6,520 nt of DNA from an uncultured bacterium (GTDB lineage Bacteria; DRYD01): contig CALFWH010000148.1 of assembly GCA_937927985.1 (NCBI GenBank), forward strand, positions 1 to 6,520, read 5' to 3'. The notes beneath the pieces are model-generated. The model worked only from the letters and a program-made list of their open reading frames with translations, made no database searches and was not told the DNA's origin. The position numbers and the translations under genes were made by a program. Shown one piece after another: positions 1-6,505 of the stretch (its first letter is position 1; every line of letters begins with the position of its first letter).

Positions 1-219
1 AATAAATATCCTAATGAGTATGAAATAGTACACTTATACATCGTTAATAAAACTAATCAATCTAAAACAAACCTAAGTGAATTATACAATCTAGTAATAA
101 ATAATATACAGTGGTATAAAGAAAACTTAAAAAACCTAAAAACTAATGAAATGGAAATAATTTTCAATATACTACTTGAAAACCAAGATTTTGAAAACTT
201 TAAAGAACTAATAACATAA
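1..219 (+). CDS. C-terminal end of an unrecognised protein (partial)
   Basis: Frame 1 is open from the first base of the window to a TAA at 217-219, giving the last 72 residues of a protein that begins upstream. The fragment is rich in Asn, Lys, Glu, Leu and Ile and reads as mainly alpha-helical. Recognisable landmarks are NIQWYKENLKNLKTNEMEI in the middle and a C-terminus ending FKELIT. It shows no membrane segment, cysteine motif or catalytic signature that I recognise, so no function is assigned. Its A-rich coding strand, Asn/Lys/Ile-rich composition and AT-rich codons match the downstream genes. The nuclease gene begins 19 bases after the stop on the same strand, which suggests co-transcription. 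The assignment as coding rests on the open frame, composition and spacing, since the 5' part is not in the window. Confidence 0.7.
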   Translation, partial: NKYPNEYEIVHLYIVNKTNQSKTNLSELYNLVINNIQWYKENLKNLKTNEMEIIFNILLENQDFENFKELIT

Positions 220-238
220 AAAAATTTATAAAAAAATT

Positions 239-841
239 ATGAAAAAAATAAGCAGAATATCTAGAATATTTAACGTTATAGTTCTTTTTTTTGTAACCTT
301 AGTTTTTTTATACATACATCAAAGTGGGAATAATAACAACGAAGATAATCAAAAAATAAATAATTTTTCAATTTTAGAAGACAAGGAAAAAGTAATAGCT
401 ATTAAAGTAATAGATGGAGATACAATAAAATGTAGAAATTTAAAAAGTTCAGAAGAATTCAAAGTAAGGTTAATAAGTATAGATACTCCCGAAAGCTCAT
501 ATAATGAAAAACTAAAAAGAGAATTAAAAAATCATAATAAAACTAATCTTAAAGCTTCTTCAATTATAAAAATGGGTTTAGAAAGTAAAAATTTTACAGA
601 AAAATTAGTAAATCAATCAAAATATCTATACCTTGAATATGATATACAGTTATATGATAAATATAATCGAAGATTAGCTTATGTATATTTAGATAACGGA
701 CAAATGTTAAACTACATATTAGTAAGAGAAGGTTATGCTAAAGTATATACCATTCCTCCAAATATTAAGTATCAAGAAAAACTATTGCAAGCCCAAAAAC
801 TAGCCCAGAAAGAAAAAAAAGGTTTGTGGAAAGATATATAG
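239..841 (+). CDS. membrane-anchored or exported staphylococcal-nuclease-like (SNase/thermonuclease) protein
   Basis: This 200-residue protein is a probable Ca2+-dependent phosphodiesterase that cuts DNA and RNA outside the cytoplasm. Residues 1-9 are basic and residues 10-27 are strongly hydrophobic (FNVIVLFFVTLVFLYI). A polar Asn-rich linker follows (about 28-45), so the protein is either anchored by its N-terminus or secreted. There is no lipobox cysteine. The SNase domain covers about 51-198. It keeps the family's metal and catalytic residues: VIDGDT with D61, R77 in FKVRL, D82-T83-P84-E85, and R144 in DKYNRRLAY. These match Asp21, Arg35, Asp40/Thr41/Glu43 and Arg87 of the staphylococcal enzyme. 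The loop after E85 is about 16 residues longer than in that enzyme. The ending KKGLWKDI is typical of the family. No Shine-Dalgarno sequence precedes the ATG, only A/T bases, but this start alone gives the full signal segment. Activity and export are inferred from the family and the N-terminus. Confidence 0.93.
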   Translation: MKKISRISRIFNVIVLFFVTLVFLYIHQSGNNNNEDNQKINNFSILEDKEKVIAIKVIDGDTIKCRNLKSSEEFKVRLISIDTPESSYNEKLKRELKNHNKTNLKASSIIKMGLESKNFTEKLVNQSKYLYLEYDIQLYDKYNRRLAYVYLDNGQMLNYILVREGYAKVYTIPPNIKYQEKLLQAQKLAQKEKKGLWKDI

Positions 842-842
842 A

Positions 843-853
843 AAGGAAGTGAT
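843..853 (+). promoter_or_regulatory. strong ribosome binding site of pnp
   Basis: The sequence AAGGAAGTGAT matches the complement of the bacterial 16S rRNA tail (AAGGAGGTGAT) at 10 of 11 positions. It lies 6 bases before the pnp ATG, with the GGAAG core about 10 bases away. It begins just after the nuclease stop codon and fixes the pnp start at 860. It is the best site on the plus strand here, whereas the upstream nuclease has none, so pnp is probably translated much more strongly than the nuclease from a shared message. Confidence 0.85.
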
Positions 854-859
854 TAAAAA

Positions 860-2944
860 ATGAAATACACTTTAAATTTTAAAAACTATGATGGTAAAGA
901 AAAGACAATAGAATTTGAGATAAATACTTTGGCTAAACAAGCTGCAAGTTCAGTAGTAGCTAAAAGTGGTACATGCTGGGTTTTAACAGCAGTCACTTTC
1001 TCAGAAAACCCAAAGCAAGACATAGATTTTACTCCACTTACTGTAGATTATTTAGAAAGAATGTATGCAATAGGAAAAATACCTGGAGGATTCATAAAAA
1101 AAGAAGGAAAACCCACTGATTATGAAATCCTAAAATCTAGAATAATAGATAGAACAATTCGTCCACTAATAAACAATTTTTATCACGAAATTAACGTATT
1201 CGTACAAGTTTTCTCTGCAGATCCCCAAGAAAATCCAGAAATATTAGGATTAATAGCAACTTCAATAGCTTTAAATATTAGTCCCATACCTATCCTATGC
1301 CCAGTAAGCGCAATAACATATAAAGATCCCAATTTTGAATTAATACTTTCCTCTACTAAAAACAAAATTACAATGATAGAATTTAAAGGAAACCAAATAC
1401 CAGAATCAGAAGTTATAAATGCAATCCAAAAATCATTCCTAATTAACCAAAAAATAATAGAATTCCAAGAAAAAATAATAGAAGATCTAAAACCATCAAA
1501 AATTTCTCTAACCCAAACCGACATACCCATACTACTAGAAAACCTCTACAAACAACACTTTACAGAAATAACCAAAAAGATCCTCAATGAATCTGATAAA
1601 AAATTGAGAAATGAACTACTTAAACAAATATCTCTAGAAAACTTAAAACAGAAAATAATTCAACATGAACAGGAAAACGAAATTACCAAAAATGAAATAA
1701 TAAATCAATTATCAGAATATACAGAATTTCAGTTTTCATTAGTTAAGAAGAAATATTTAAAAGAATTATTAAAAGATCAAGTTTTTAACGAGAGAATAAG
1801 AATAGATGGTAGAAAGTTAGATGAAATAAGGCCAATAAGTATGGAAATAGGATTACTACCCTACCCACATGGCAGTGCTCTCTTTACAAGAGGACAAACT
1901 CAAATATTATCAAGTGTAACCTTAGGTACTAAGACAGATCAGCAGATGATAGAAGGATTAACATTAGATGATGAATTTAAAAGATTTATGCACCATTATT
2001 ATTTTCATCCTTATTCAGTAGGAGAAGCTAAAAGAAGTGGTCCACCAACAAGAAGAGAAATAGGCCATGGATATTTAGCTGAAAAAGCTTTAGAACCTTT
2101 GATCCCTAACGAAGATATATTTCCATATACCATAAGAGTAGTATCAGAAGTTTTAGAATCAAATGGATCAACTTCAATGGCATCAGTATGTGCAAGTAGT
2201 CTAGCTCTAATGGATGCAGGTGTACCAATACAAGAACATATAGCAGGTATATCTATAGGATTACTTACAAAAGAAGATGATTATATCTTACTTACAGATA
2301 TACAAGGATTTGAAGATTTCTTTGGAGAAATGGATTTCAAAGTAGCAGGCACCAAAAACGGAATAACAGCAATACAAATGGACACTAAACTAGAAGGCTT
2401 AACCCTTCAAATAGTAAGTGATACCCTACAAAAAGCTAAAGAAGCACGAGAAAAAATTTTAGAACTAATGTACCAAAAAATAGAAAAACCCAAAAATTTA
2501 TCAAGTCGAGCCCCCAGAGTATTAGTCCTACAAATAGAACCATCAAAAATACCAGATATCATCGGACCACAAGGTAAAATAATCAAAAAAATAATAGAAC
2601 AAACAAATGTAAAAATAGATATACAAGAAGATGGAAAAGTTTTAATATTCTCAAATGATGAACAATCAGGAATTAAAGCCAAAGAAATAATAGAAAGTAT
2701 AACTAGTTTTCAAGAAGGTAAAGCATATTTAGGTAAAATAGTAAGAGTTGAACCATATGGAGCTTTTGTAAAAATAGCAGAAGGAAAAATAGGATTACTA
2801 CACATATCGGAAGCAGACTTAGGTTTCGTACAAGACGCTAAAAAAGTATTTAAAGTAGACGACGAAATAGTAGTCAAAATATTAAAAATAGATGAAAACG
2901 GTAGATTTACTTTAACAAGAAAAGGATTAAAAGATAATTCATAA
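860..2944 (+). CDS. pnp: polynucleotide phosphorylase (polyribonucleotide nucleotidyltransferase)
   Basis: This 694-residue enzyme degrades RNA 3' to 5' using phosphate, releasing nucleoside diphosphates, and can add nucleotides in reverse. It works in the cytoplasm as a trimer. All five parts are present: first RNase PH domain (about 8-145), helical middle (about 190-300), second RNase PH domain (about 312-530), KH domain (about 550-610) and S1 domain (about 620-690). The RNA-binding loop of the first domain reads GGFIKKEGKP (76-85), close to the Firmicutes form FIKREG. Phosphorolysis residues are intact: RRE after GPPT (398-400), SNGSTSM (434-440), and D486, D492 and K494 in EDFFGEMDFK. The KH GxxG loop is GPQG (569-572). 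The S1 fold shows EPYGAFVKI and GLLHISEAD. Length is close to the usual 700-715. The start is supported by a strong ribosome site. It follows the nuclease by 18 bases and its end overlaps the convergent csaB by 6 bases. rpsO, the common neighbour, is absent. Confidence 0.98.
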   Translation: MKYTLNFKNYDGKEKTIEFEINTLAKQAASSVVAKSGTCWVLTAVTFSENPKQDIDFTPLTVDYLERMYAIGKIPGGFIKKEGKPTDYEILKSRIIDRTIRPLINNFYHEINVFVQVFSADPQENPEILGLIATSIALNISPIPILCPVSAITYKDPNFELILSSTKNKITMIEFKGNQIPESEVINAIQKSFLINQKIIEFQEKIIEDLKPSKISLTQTDIPILLENLYKQHFTEITKKILNESDKKLRNELLKQISLENLKQKIIQHEQENEITKNEIINQLSEYTEFQFSLVKKKYLKELLKDQVFNERIRIDGRKLDEIRPISMEIGLLPYPHGSALFTRGQTQILSSVTLGTKTDQQMIEGLTLDDEFKRFMHHYYFHPYSVGEAKRSGPPTRREIGHGYLAEKALEPLIPNEDIFPYTIRVVSEVLESNGSTSMASVCASSLALMDAGVPIQEHIAGISIGLLTKEDDYILLTDIQGFEDFFGEMDFKVAGTKNGITAIQMDTKLEGLTLQIVSDTLQKAKEAREKILELMYQKIEKPKNLSSRAPRVLVLQIEPSKIPDIIGPQGKIIKKIIEQTNVKIDIQEDGKVLIFSNDEQSGIKAKEIIESITSFQEGKAYLGKIVRVEPYGAFVKIAEGKIGLLHISEADLGFVQDAKKVFKVDDEIVVKILKIDENGRFTLTRKGLKDNS
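2939..2944. other. tail-to-tail overlap of pnp and csaB coding regions
   Basis: The six bases TCATAA are read as TCA TAA (Ser-stop) for pnp on the plus strand and as TTA TGA (Leu-stop) for csaB on the minus strand. Both stop codons therefore lie inside the other gene's coding end. No GC-rich hairpin followed by a T run is visible within about 100 bases on either side, so each transcript probably runs into the antisense of the other. Confidence 0.9.
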
Positions 2945-3940
2945 ATCACTAATATAATTTTCTATTTGAGTTTTTAAATTTTGCCAATTTGCTTCTAAAT
3001 CTTCTTCTTTATGGAATTCTATATTATAGTCTTTACAAAAACCTTCTATTTTAGGATCTACTGAAATAGCTATAGTTTTTACATTATTTTGCAAAGCCAA
3101 AATTATTCCATGTAATCTATTAGAAACTACCAATTTTGAAGATTGGATAAATTCTAGAGTTCTAAAGATTTCACCTTTACCAGGATACTCTATCTCAAAA
3201 AAATCCACTAGATCCGCAAACAAATCTAAATCTTCTTCTTGAAAAACAATAACCTTTATTTTGAATGATTCTCTTAAAATCTTTATAATCTCAAAAATTT
3301 TATTAATATTTTTTGACTCTCTCAATATAAAGAGACAATCTATTTTTTTAGTACTAGATATCAATTTAGAGAATAATTCTGAAGAAAAATAGCTAAGAGT
3401 AAAATCCTCTTTTTTTTGATATTTTTCAGAGAAACTAGGATAATTAGAAAGTAAGAATTCTAAAGACAAACTATCCCTTACAGAAATATATTCTGCCCAC
3501 TGGATAACTTTCGAAAACAAAAACTTTGAAATTTTTCTGCTTATAGGTCCTATACTGTTCCTTTCAATAATTATTTTTTTATTTTTTATTTTAGCAAGTA
3601 AAGCAATGAAAAAGTAATACAGAAAACTTCTAAAGGAGGTTTTATCTTGGAATAATCCTCCACCACCAAAAATAACTGCATCAGAATAGTATATAGCTTC
3701 ACTAATTTCCTTAACTTTCCAGCGATTATAAAAATTTACGCTACCATCTAATTCGAAAAATTCAAGCATTTTATAAATATAATCTTGTTCGTTTACTAAA
3801 ACTCTAACATAGAGATCATAAGCTTTTATATATTCATTTATAGCAGACAACAAAATAGCATCATCACCTATATTACCAAAACCATAATAACCAACCAAAC
3901 AAATTTCTTTTATATTCTTATTATCAAGAAAAATATTCAT
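2939..3940 (-). CDS. csaB: CsaB-type polysaccharide pyruvyl transferase
   Basis: This 333-residue cytoplasmic enzyme is predicted to transfer pyruvate from phosphoenolpyruvate onto a sugar of a cell-wall polysaccharide precursor. In the CsaB family this creates the ketal-pyruvate group that binds SLH domains of surface-layer and envelope proteins. Family landmarks occur in order: the N-terminal glycine loop GYYGFGNIGDDAIL (17-30), GGGGLFQD (92-99), SIGP (129-132), ISVRDSLS (152-159), SNRLHG (273-278) and VDPKIEGFCKDY (294-305). The RLHG histidine and the DPK motif are hallmarks of the pyruvyl transferase superfamily. The stretch before IGP reads ERNSIGP, where relatives commonly have GQGIGP. 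Length is normal. There is no signal peptide or membrane segment. The ATG overlaps the stop of the upstream kinase-like gene as ATGA and has no Shine-Dalgarno sequence, so translation is probably coupled. The exact sugar acceptor cannot be told, and another pyruvylated polymer is possible. Confidence 0.9.
   Translation of the reverse strand: MNIFLDNKNIKEICLVGYYGFGNIGDDAILLSAINEYIKAYDLYVRVLVNEQDYIYKMLEFFELDGSVNFYNRWKVKEISEAIYYSDAVIFGGGGLFQDKTSFRSFLYYFFIALLAKIKNKKIIIERNSIGPISRKISKFLFSKVIQWAEYISVRDSLSLEFLLSNYPSFSEKYQKKEDFTLSYFSSELFSKLISSTKKIDCLFILRESKNINKIFEIIKILRESFKIKVIVFQEEDLDLFADLVDFFEIEYPGKGEIFRTLEFIQSSKLVVSNRLHGIILALQNNVKTIAISVDPKIEGFCKDYNIEFHKEEDLEANWQNLKTQIENYISDL
3937..3940 (-). other. 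ATGA stop/start overlap coupling the kinase-like gene to csaB
   Basis: On the minus strand the TGA stop of the kinase-like gene shares three bases with the ATG of csaB. The preceding bases (TAATTATATCTTACGT) contain nothing like AGGAGG. Reinitiation by ribosomes finishing the upstream gene is therefore the likely way csaB is translated, which would tie its output to that of the signalling protein. Confidence 0.85.
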
Positions 3941-5100
3941 ACGTAAGATATAATTAGAGTTATCTTAGTATACTGATTCTTAATACTTTCAATTTTTATT
4001 TCCCAGTCCATGTACTTTACGATTTTGTATACTATATACATTCCCAAACCTATTCCCGATTTATCGGAGAAAGTCTGGAATAAATTTCCTAATTTAGATA
4101 TTTCATCCTGCGTCATTCCTATACCATTATCTTGAATAACAATAAAAATCTTGTTTATAGAGGATTCAAAAAAAGCTTCTACTTTAATCCACTGCTTATC
4201 TTTATTCTCATCTCTAAATCTAACCGAATTATCTAAAATATTCAATAAACAAAGCTCTAACTTAGAAGGATCAGTATTAACTAAAGGAATATTAGGTTGA
4301 ACATAATAATTTAATTCTAAATTTTTTAATTCAGAAAGTATCTGTGACTTATATTTTTCAATAATTCTATTTAAAATTTCAACAACATTTGTTTTTTGAA
4401 TATTGACATTTTCAATATTATTAGATAAATTGAAACTCAATAAAATTTTTATTCCCTTGCTAACTTCGTCATCTATTATTTTTATCATATTGTATATTAT
4501 TTTTAAGTCCTGATATTTACTACTCAAGATAGTTTCACTAAATCCTTTAACAGTAGAAAAAACTCTATTAGCAACCTGAAGTAAAAAGGTATATTTTTTG
4601 TTTACTTCTTGTAAATTATCTAAAGAGTTTTTATGATCCAAAAGATTATTTATGTTTAAATCAAAGAAAACAATAAAAAGTTCATTATTTTTGGATATTT
4701 CTAATTTTTTTTTGCCCAAAGTAAATAATCTAAAAATATAAACATTAGATAAGAAAATGTTAGAATTCAGAACCTCACTTATAGATATGTTAAAGGAGGA
4801 GAAATGAGTTAGTTTAAGGCCAATATTTTCCAAAACAAATACTAAATCTAAAATCTTTTGATTAGAGAATAGATTTTTAAGGTTATCAATAGGATTTTTA
4901 ATAAGATTTATAAAATTTTCGGGGTTATTTATAAAGTTTTCTATTCGTTGAAGCAAATCTCTATTTTTGGATATATCAGTTTTTTCGATTAGATTTATAA
5001 AAGCTGAGTTATTTAATATTATCTGCTTTTTTCTGTTTATTAGTAATGTTGGTAAATCAATTAATTCAATTATTTTTTGTATTATGGATATGTTTTTCAC
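3937..5100 (-). CDS. soluble PAS-domain histidine-kinase-like protein lacking the phosphoacceptor histidine
   Basis: This 387-residue protein has no membrane segment. Residues about 8-150 resemble a PAS sensor domain (LPTLLINRKKQIILNNSAF at 16-34). A helical region at about 157-225 sits where the dimerisation/phosphotransfer domain belongs. The C-terminal ATPase domain (about 235-385) is complete: N box E282, N287 and N291; G1 box DNGIGM with D324, G326 and G328; F-box phenylalanines 341 and 344; and G2 box SGIGLGM (348-354). The phosphoacceptor is missing: FLLQVANRV (172-180) aligns with the usual FLxNVSHEL, with Asn177 in place of His and about 3 residues fewer before KGF. The only histidines are 99 and 156, both before this helix. 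It may act as a phosphatase, an ATP-controlled scaffold or an atypical kinase. The start is GTG with only a weak GAG upstream; no other in-frame start exists back to the stop at 5128-5130. It follows the response regulator by 27 bases and overlaps csaB. Confidence 0.85.
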   Translation of the reverse strand: MKNISIIQKIIELIDLPTLLINRKKQIILNNSAFINLIEKTDISKNRDLLQRIENFINNPENFINLIKNPIDNLKNLFSNQKILDLVFVLENIGLKLTHFSSFNISISEVLNSNIFLSNVYIFRLFTLGKKKLEISKNNELFIVFFDLNINNLLDHKNSLDNLQEVNKKYTFLLQVANRVFSTVKGFSETILSSKYQDLKIIYNMIKIIDDEVSKGIKILLSFNLSNNIENVNIQKTNVVEILNRIIEKYKSQILSELKNLELNYYVQPNIPLVNTDPSKLELCLLNILDNSVRFRDENKDKQWIKVEAFFESSINKIFIVIQDNGIGMTQDEISKLGNLFQTFSDKSGIGLGMYIVYKIVKYMDWEIKIESIKNQYTKITLIISYV

Positions 5101-5127
5101 ATTTTTTGCTCTTTTTAATTTTTGGTT

Positions 5128-5817
5128 TTATTCTTCTATTACGAATTTATATCCTACTCCATGGACAGTGCGTATATAGAATGGATTATCTGGGTTATCT
5201 TCTATTTTTTGTCTTAGTCTTCTTACATGGACATCCACAGTTCTGGTATCACCTAAATAATCGTAACCCCATATTTGTTCAAGTAGATATTGTCGAGAAA
5301 AAACTCTACCTGGATTTGATAAAAACAATTTCAATAGATCAAATTCTTTAGGTTTAAGTTCTAGCAATTTATCTCCTTTATATATTTCTCTGGTTACTAT
5401 ATTTATCTTGAAGGAGCCGGTAGACATTTCGTTAGCTTCACTTGGGGACATTCTTGATCTTTTAAGTACTGCTTTTATTCTTGCTAATAACTCTCTAGGG
5501 CTAAAAGGTTTAGTAAGGTAATCATCAGCTCCTAATTCAAAACCCAATATCTTATCTACTTCTTCTCCCTTTGCAGTAAGCATTATAATAGGTACTTTAC
5601 TTTCTTTCCTTATTAATTTACATATTTCAAATCCTCCCATATCAGGCAACATAAGATCTAATATTATTAAATCTGGTTTTTCTTTTTTAAACAATTCTAA
5701 AGCGTCTTTACCTTTGTAAGCCTCTATCACTCTATAACTTTCCTTTTTTAGATGAAATTTTATTAATTCAACTATATTTTTTTCATCATCAACTATAAGT
5801 ATCTTTGCCTCAATCAT
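5128..5817 (-). CDS. OmpR/PhoB-family response regulator (receiver plus winged-helix DNA-binding domain)
   Basis: This 229-residue DNA-binding regulator is switched by phosphorylation. The receiver domain (about 4-118) has the full active site: acidic pair D10-D11, phosphoacceptor D54 in ILDLMLPD, T81 in MLTAKG and K103 in LTKPF. After a short linker, the winged helix-turn-helix (about 135-227) includes LKPKEFDLL, a recognition helix TRTVDVHVRRLRQKI (191-205) and the hairpin TVHGVGYKF (218-226). It most resembles the PhoP/WalR/PhoB type of low-GC Gram-positive bacteria. The frame is open 16 codons further upstream, but the ATG at 5817 is chosen: it gives the normal MIEAKILIVDDE beginning, has a good ribosome site at 5822-5829, and avoids overlap with the preceding gene. 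Target genes are unknown. The first candidate is this operon, though its promoter lies outside the window. The downstream kinase-like protein is the expected partner. Confidence 0.95.
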   Translation of the reverse strand: MIEAKILIVDDEKNIVELIKFHLKKESYRVIEAYKGKDALELFKKEKPDLIILDLMLPDMGGFEICKLIRKESKVPIIMLTAKGEEVDKILGFELGADDYLTKPFSPRELLARIKAVLKRSRMSPSEANEMSTGSFKINIVTREIYKGDKLLELKPKEFDLLKLFLSNPGRVFSRQYLLEQIWGYDYLGDTRTVDVHVRRLRQKIEDNPDNPFYIRTVHGVGYKFVIEE

Positions 5818-5821
5818 TACG

Positions 5822-5829
5822 CACCCCCT
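5822..5829 (-). promoter_or_regulatory. ribosome binding site of the response regulator, deciding its start
   Basis: On the minus strand the sequence reads AGGGGGTG, one mismatch from AGGAGGTG, with 4 bases between its end and the ATG at 5817. It fills most of the 13-base gap after the stop of the preceding gene. This supports the start at 5817 over the longer frame beginning at 5865. Confidence 0.8.
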
Positions 5830-5830
5830 G

Positions 5831-6505
5831 TCAATAACTAGATAACTTTTTTTTGTAAAAATCAACTATATTTTTGACATTATGTTTATCCTTAATTCTA
5901 TTATCTAGTACTTTGTAATATTTTTCGAGCTCGCTAAAGTATTCCTTTGCTTTTTCATAATTATTTAAGTTTAACTGTATATCAATGGATTTTGCAAAAT
6001 ATTTTGCTATGGTAAGTATTATGCTATCTGAAAAATTAAGTTTATCATATTTTTGAGTAGCTATTTTGTAATCAACTCCATACATTTTTTGTAAAGTAGA
6101 AGCAAAGTTTAAATAGTTAGAAGACTTTATAGCTAATATATTCTGTTTCTTTCTATTATCTCTTGTTTGTTCTAAGGCTTTTTGACTAATTAAATCACTT
6201 TCCATTGACAAATTTAAAACATTTTCAGAAACTCTGAAAAAATTGTCCTTATCTTTAAGTTTATCTATATACATGTGATAAGCTAAAGTATAGTAAGTTA
6301 TGGATTCAACATAATTAACTAGAGAATTGATATAATTTTGAGAAAGAGAATCTTCTTTTGCTCTTTTATAAGCTACTTCAGCTTTAGATTCATAATAGCT
6401 TACAGTTTGCAAAACATTAGAAAATGCAAGTATTATTGTAAATAATATAAATCCTAAAGTATTTTTAAAAATTAAAGTACTTTTAAAAGTTAAAATGTTT
6501 TTCAT
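5831..6505 (-). CDS. membrane-anchored alpha-helical protein of unknown function, first visible gene of the signalling operon
   Basis: I do not recognise this 224-residue protein. From the ATG at 6505, residues 1-14 are basic and residues about 15-37 are hydrophobic (GFILFTIILAFSNVLQTV), giving one signal-anchor segment. The rest (about 38-224) is predicted helical, Lys/Asn/Tyr-rich and probably outside the cytoplasm. Some segments look like TPR helices, for example AYKRAKEDSLSQNYINSLVNY (first part) and LNNYEKAKEYFSELEKYY, but no complete repeat array can be defined. It has no cysteine and no catalytic motif. The frame stays open upstream through a GTG at 6514 to the window edge, so an earlier start is possible. 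The ATG is preferred because it gives a typical basic-then-hydrophobic beginning, although only a weak AAAGTG precedes it. The response regulator follows by 13 bases. Since the kinase-like protein lacks membrane segments, this protein could be the surface sensor or accessory component. That is inference from context only. Confidence 0.8.
   Translation of the reverse strand: MKNILTFKSTLIFKNTLGFILFTIILAFSNVLQTVSYYESKAEVAYKRAKEDSLSQNYINSLVNYVESITYYTLAYHMYIDKLKDKDNFFRVSENVLNLSMESDLISQKALEQTRDNRKKQNILAIKSSNYLNFASTLQKMYGVDYKIATQKYDKLNFSDSIILTIAKYFAKSIDIQLNLNNYEKAKEYFSELEKYYKVLDNRIKDKHNVKNIVDFYKKKLSSY
6456..6491 (-). repeat. 18-base tandem duplication in the N-terminal coding end of the membrane protein
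   Basis: Two adjacent 18-base units, 6456-6473 and 6474-6491, match at 16 of 18 positions (AAAGTATTTTTAAAAATT and AAAGTACTTTTAAAAGTT on the plus strand). Each encodes six residues, LTFKST-like and LIFKNT-like, in the basic stretch just before the membrane segment. The repeat keeps the frame. In DNA this AT-rich, it probably arose by replication slippage. Confidence 0.7.

Noticed and set aside
1183..1530. Open frame of 115 codons on the minus strand inside pnp
   Set aside because: It is wholly antisense to the conserved pnp coding region, has no ribosome site or recognisable motif, and is explained by the strong codon bias of pnp.
2407..2949. Two minus-strand open frames (2407-2682 and 2710-2949) inside the end of pnp
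   Set aside because: They are antisense to the KH and S1 domains of pnp, the translations look like shadow sequence (Ser/Phe/Ile-rich), and no relatives come to mind.
2945..3000. Possible terminator around AAATTTTGCCAATTTGC after pnp
   Set aside because: The best stem is about five A/T pairs with no GC-rich portion, which is too weak to call a terminator.
3630..3660. AAAGGAGGTTTT on the plus strand, a perfect-looking ribosome site
   Set aside because: It lies antisense within csaB. The only nearby start, TTG, is followed after one codon by a stop.
4790..4812. AAAGGAGGAGAAATG on the plus strand, ribosome site plus ATG
   Set aside because: The reading frame is only ATG AGT TAG and lies antisense to the kinase-like gene, so it is a chance match.
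4967..5351. Two plus-strand open frames opposite the kinase-like and regulator genes, one with hydrophobic stretches
   Set aside because: The hydrophobic look comes from reading T-rich antisense DNA. Both overlap well-supported minus-strand genes and lack ribosome sites.
5818..5865. Longer N-terminus for the response regulator starting at 5865
   Set aside because: The extra 16 residues do not belong to the receiver fold, would overlap the preceding gene by 35 bases, and bypass the good ribosome site at 5822-5829.
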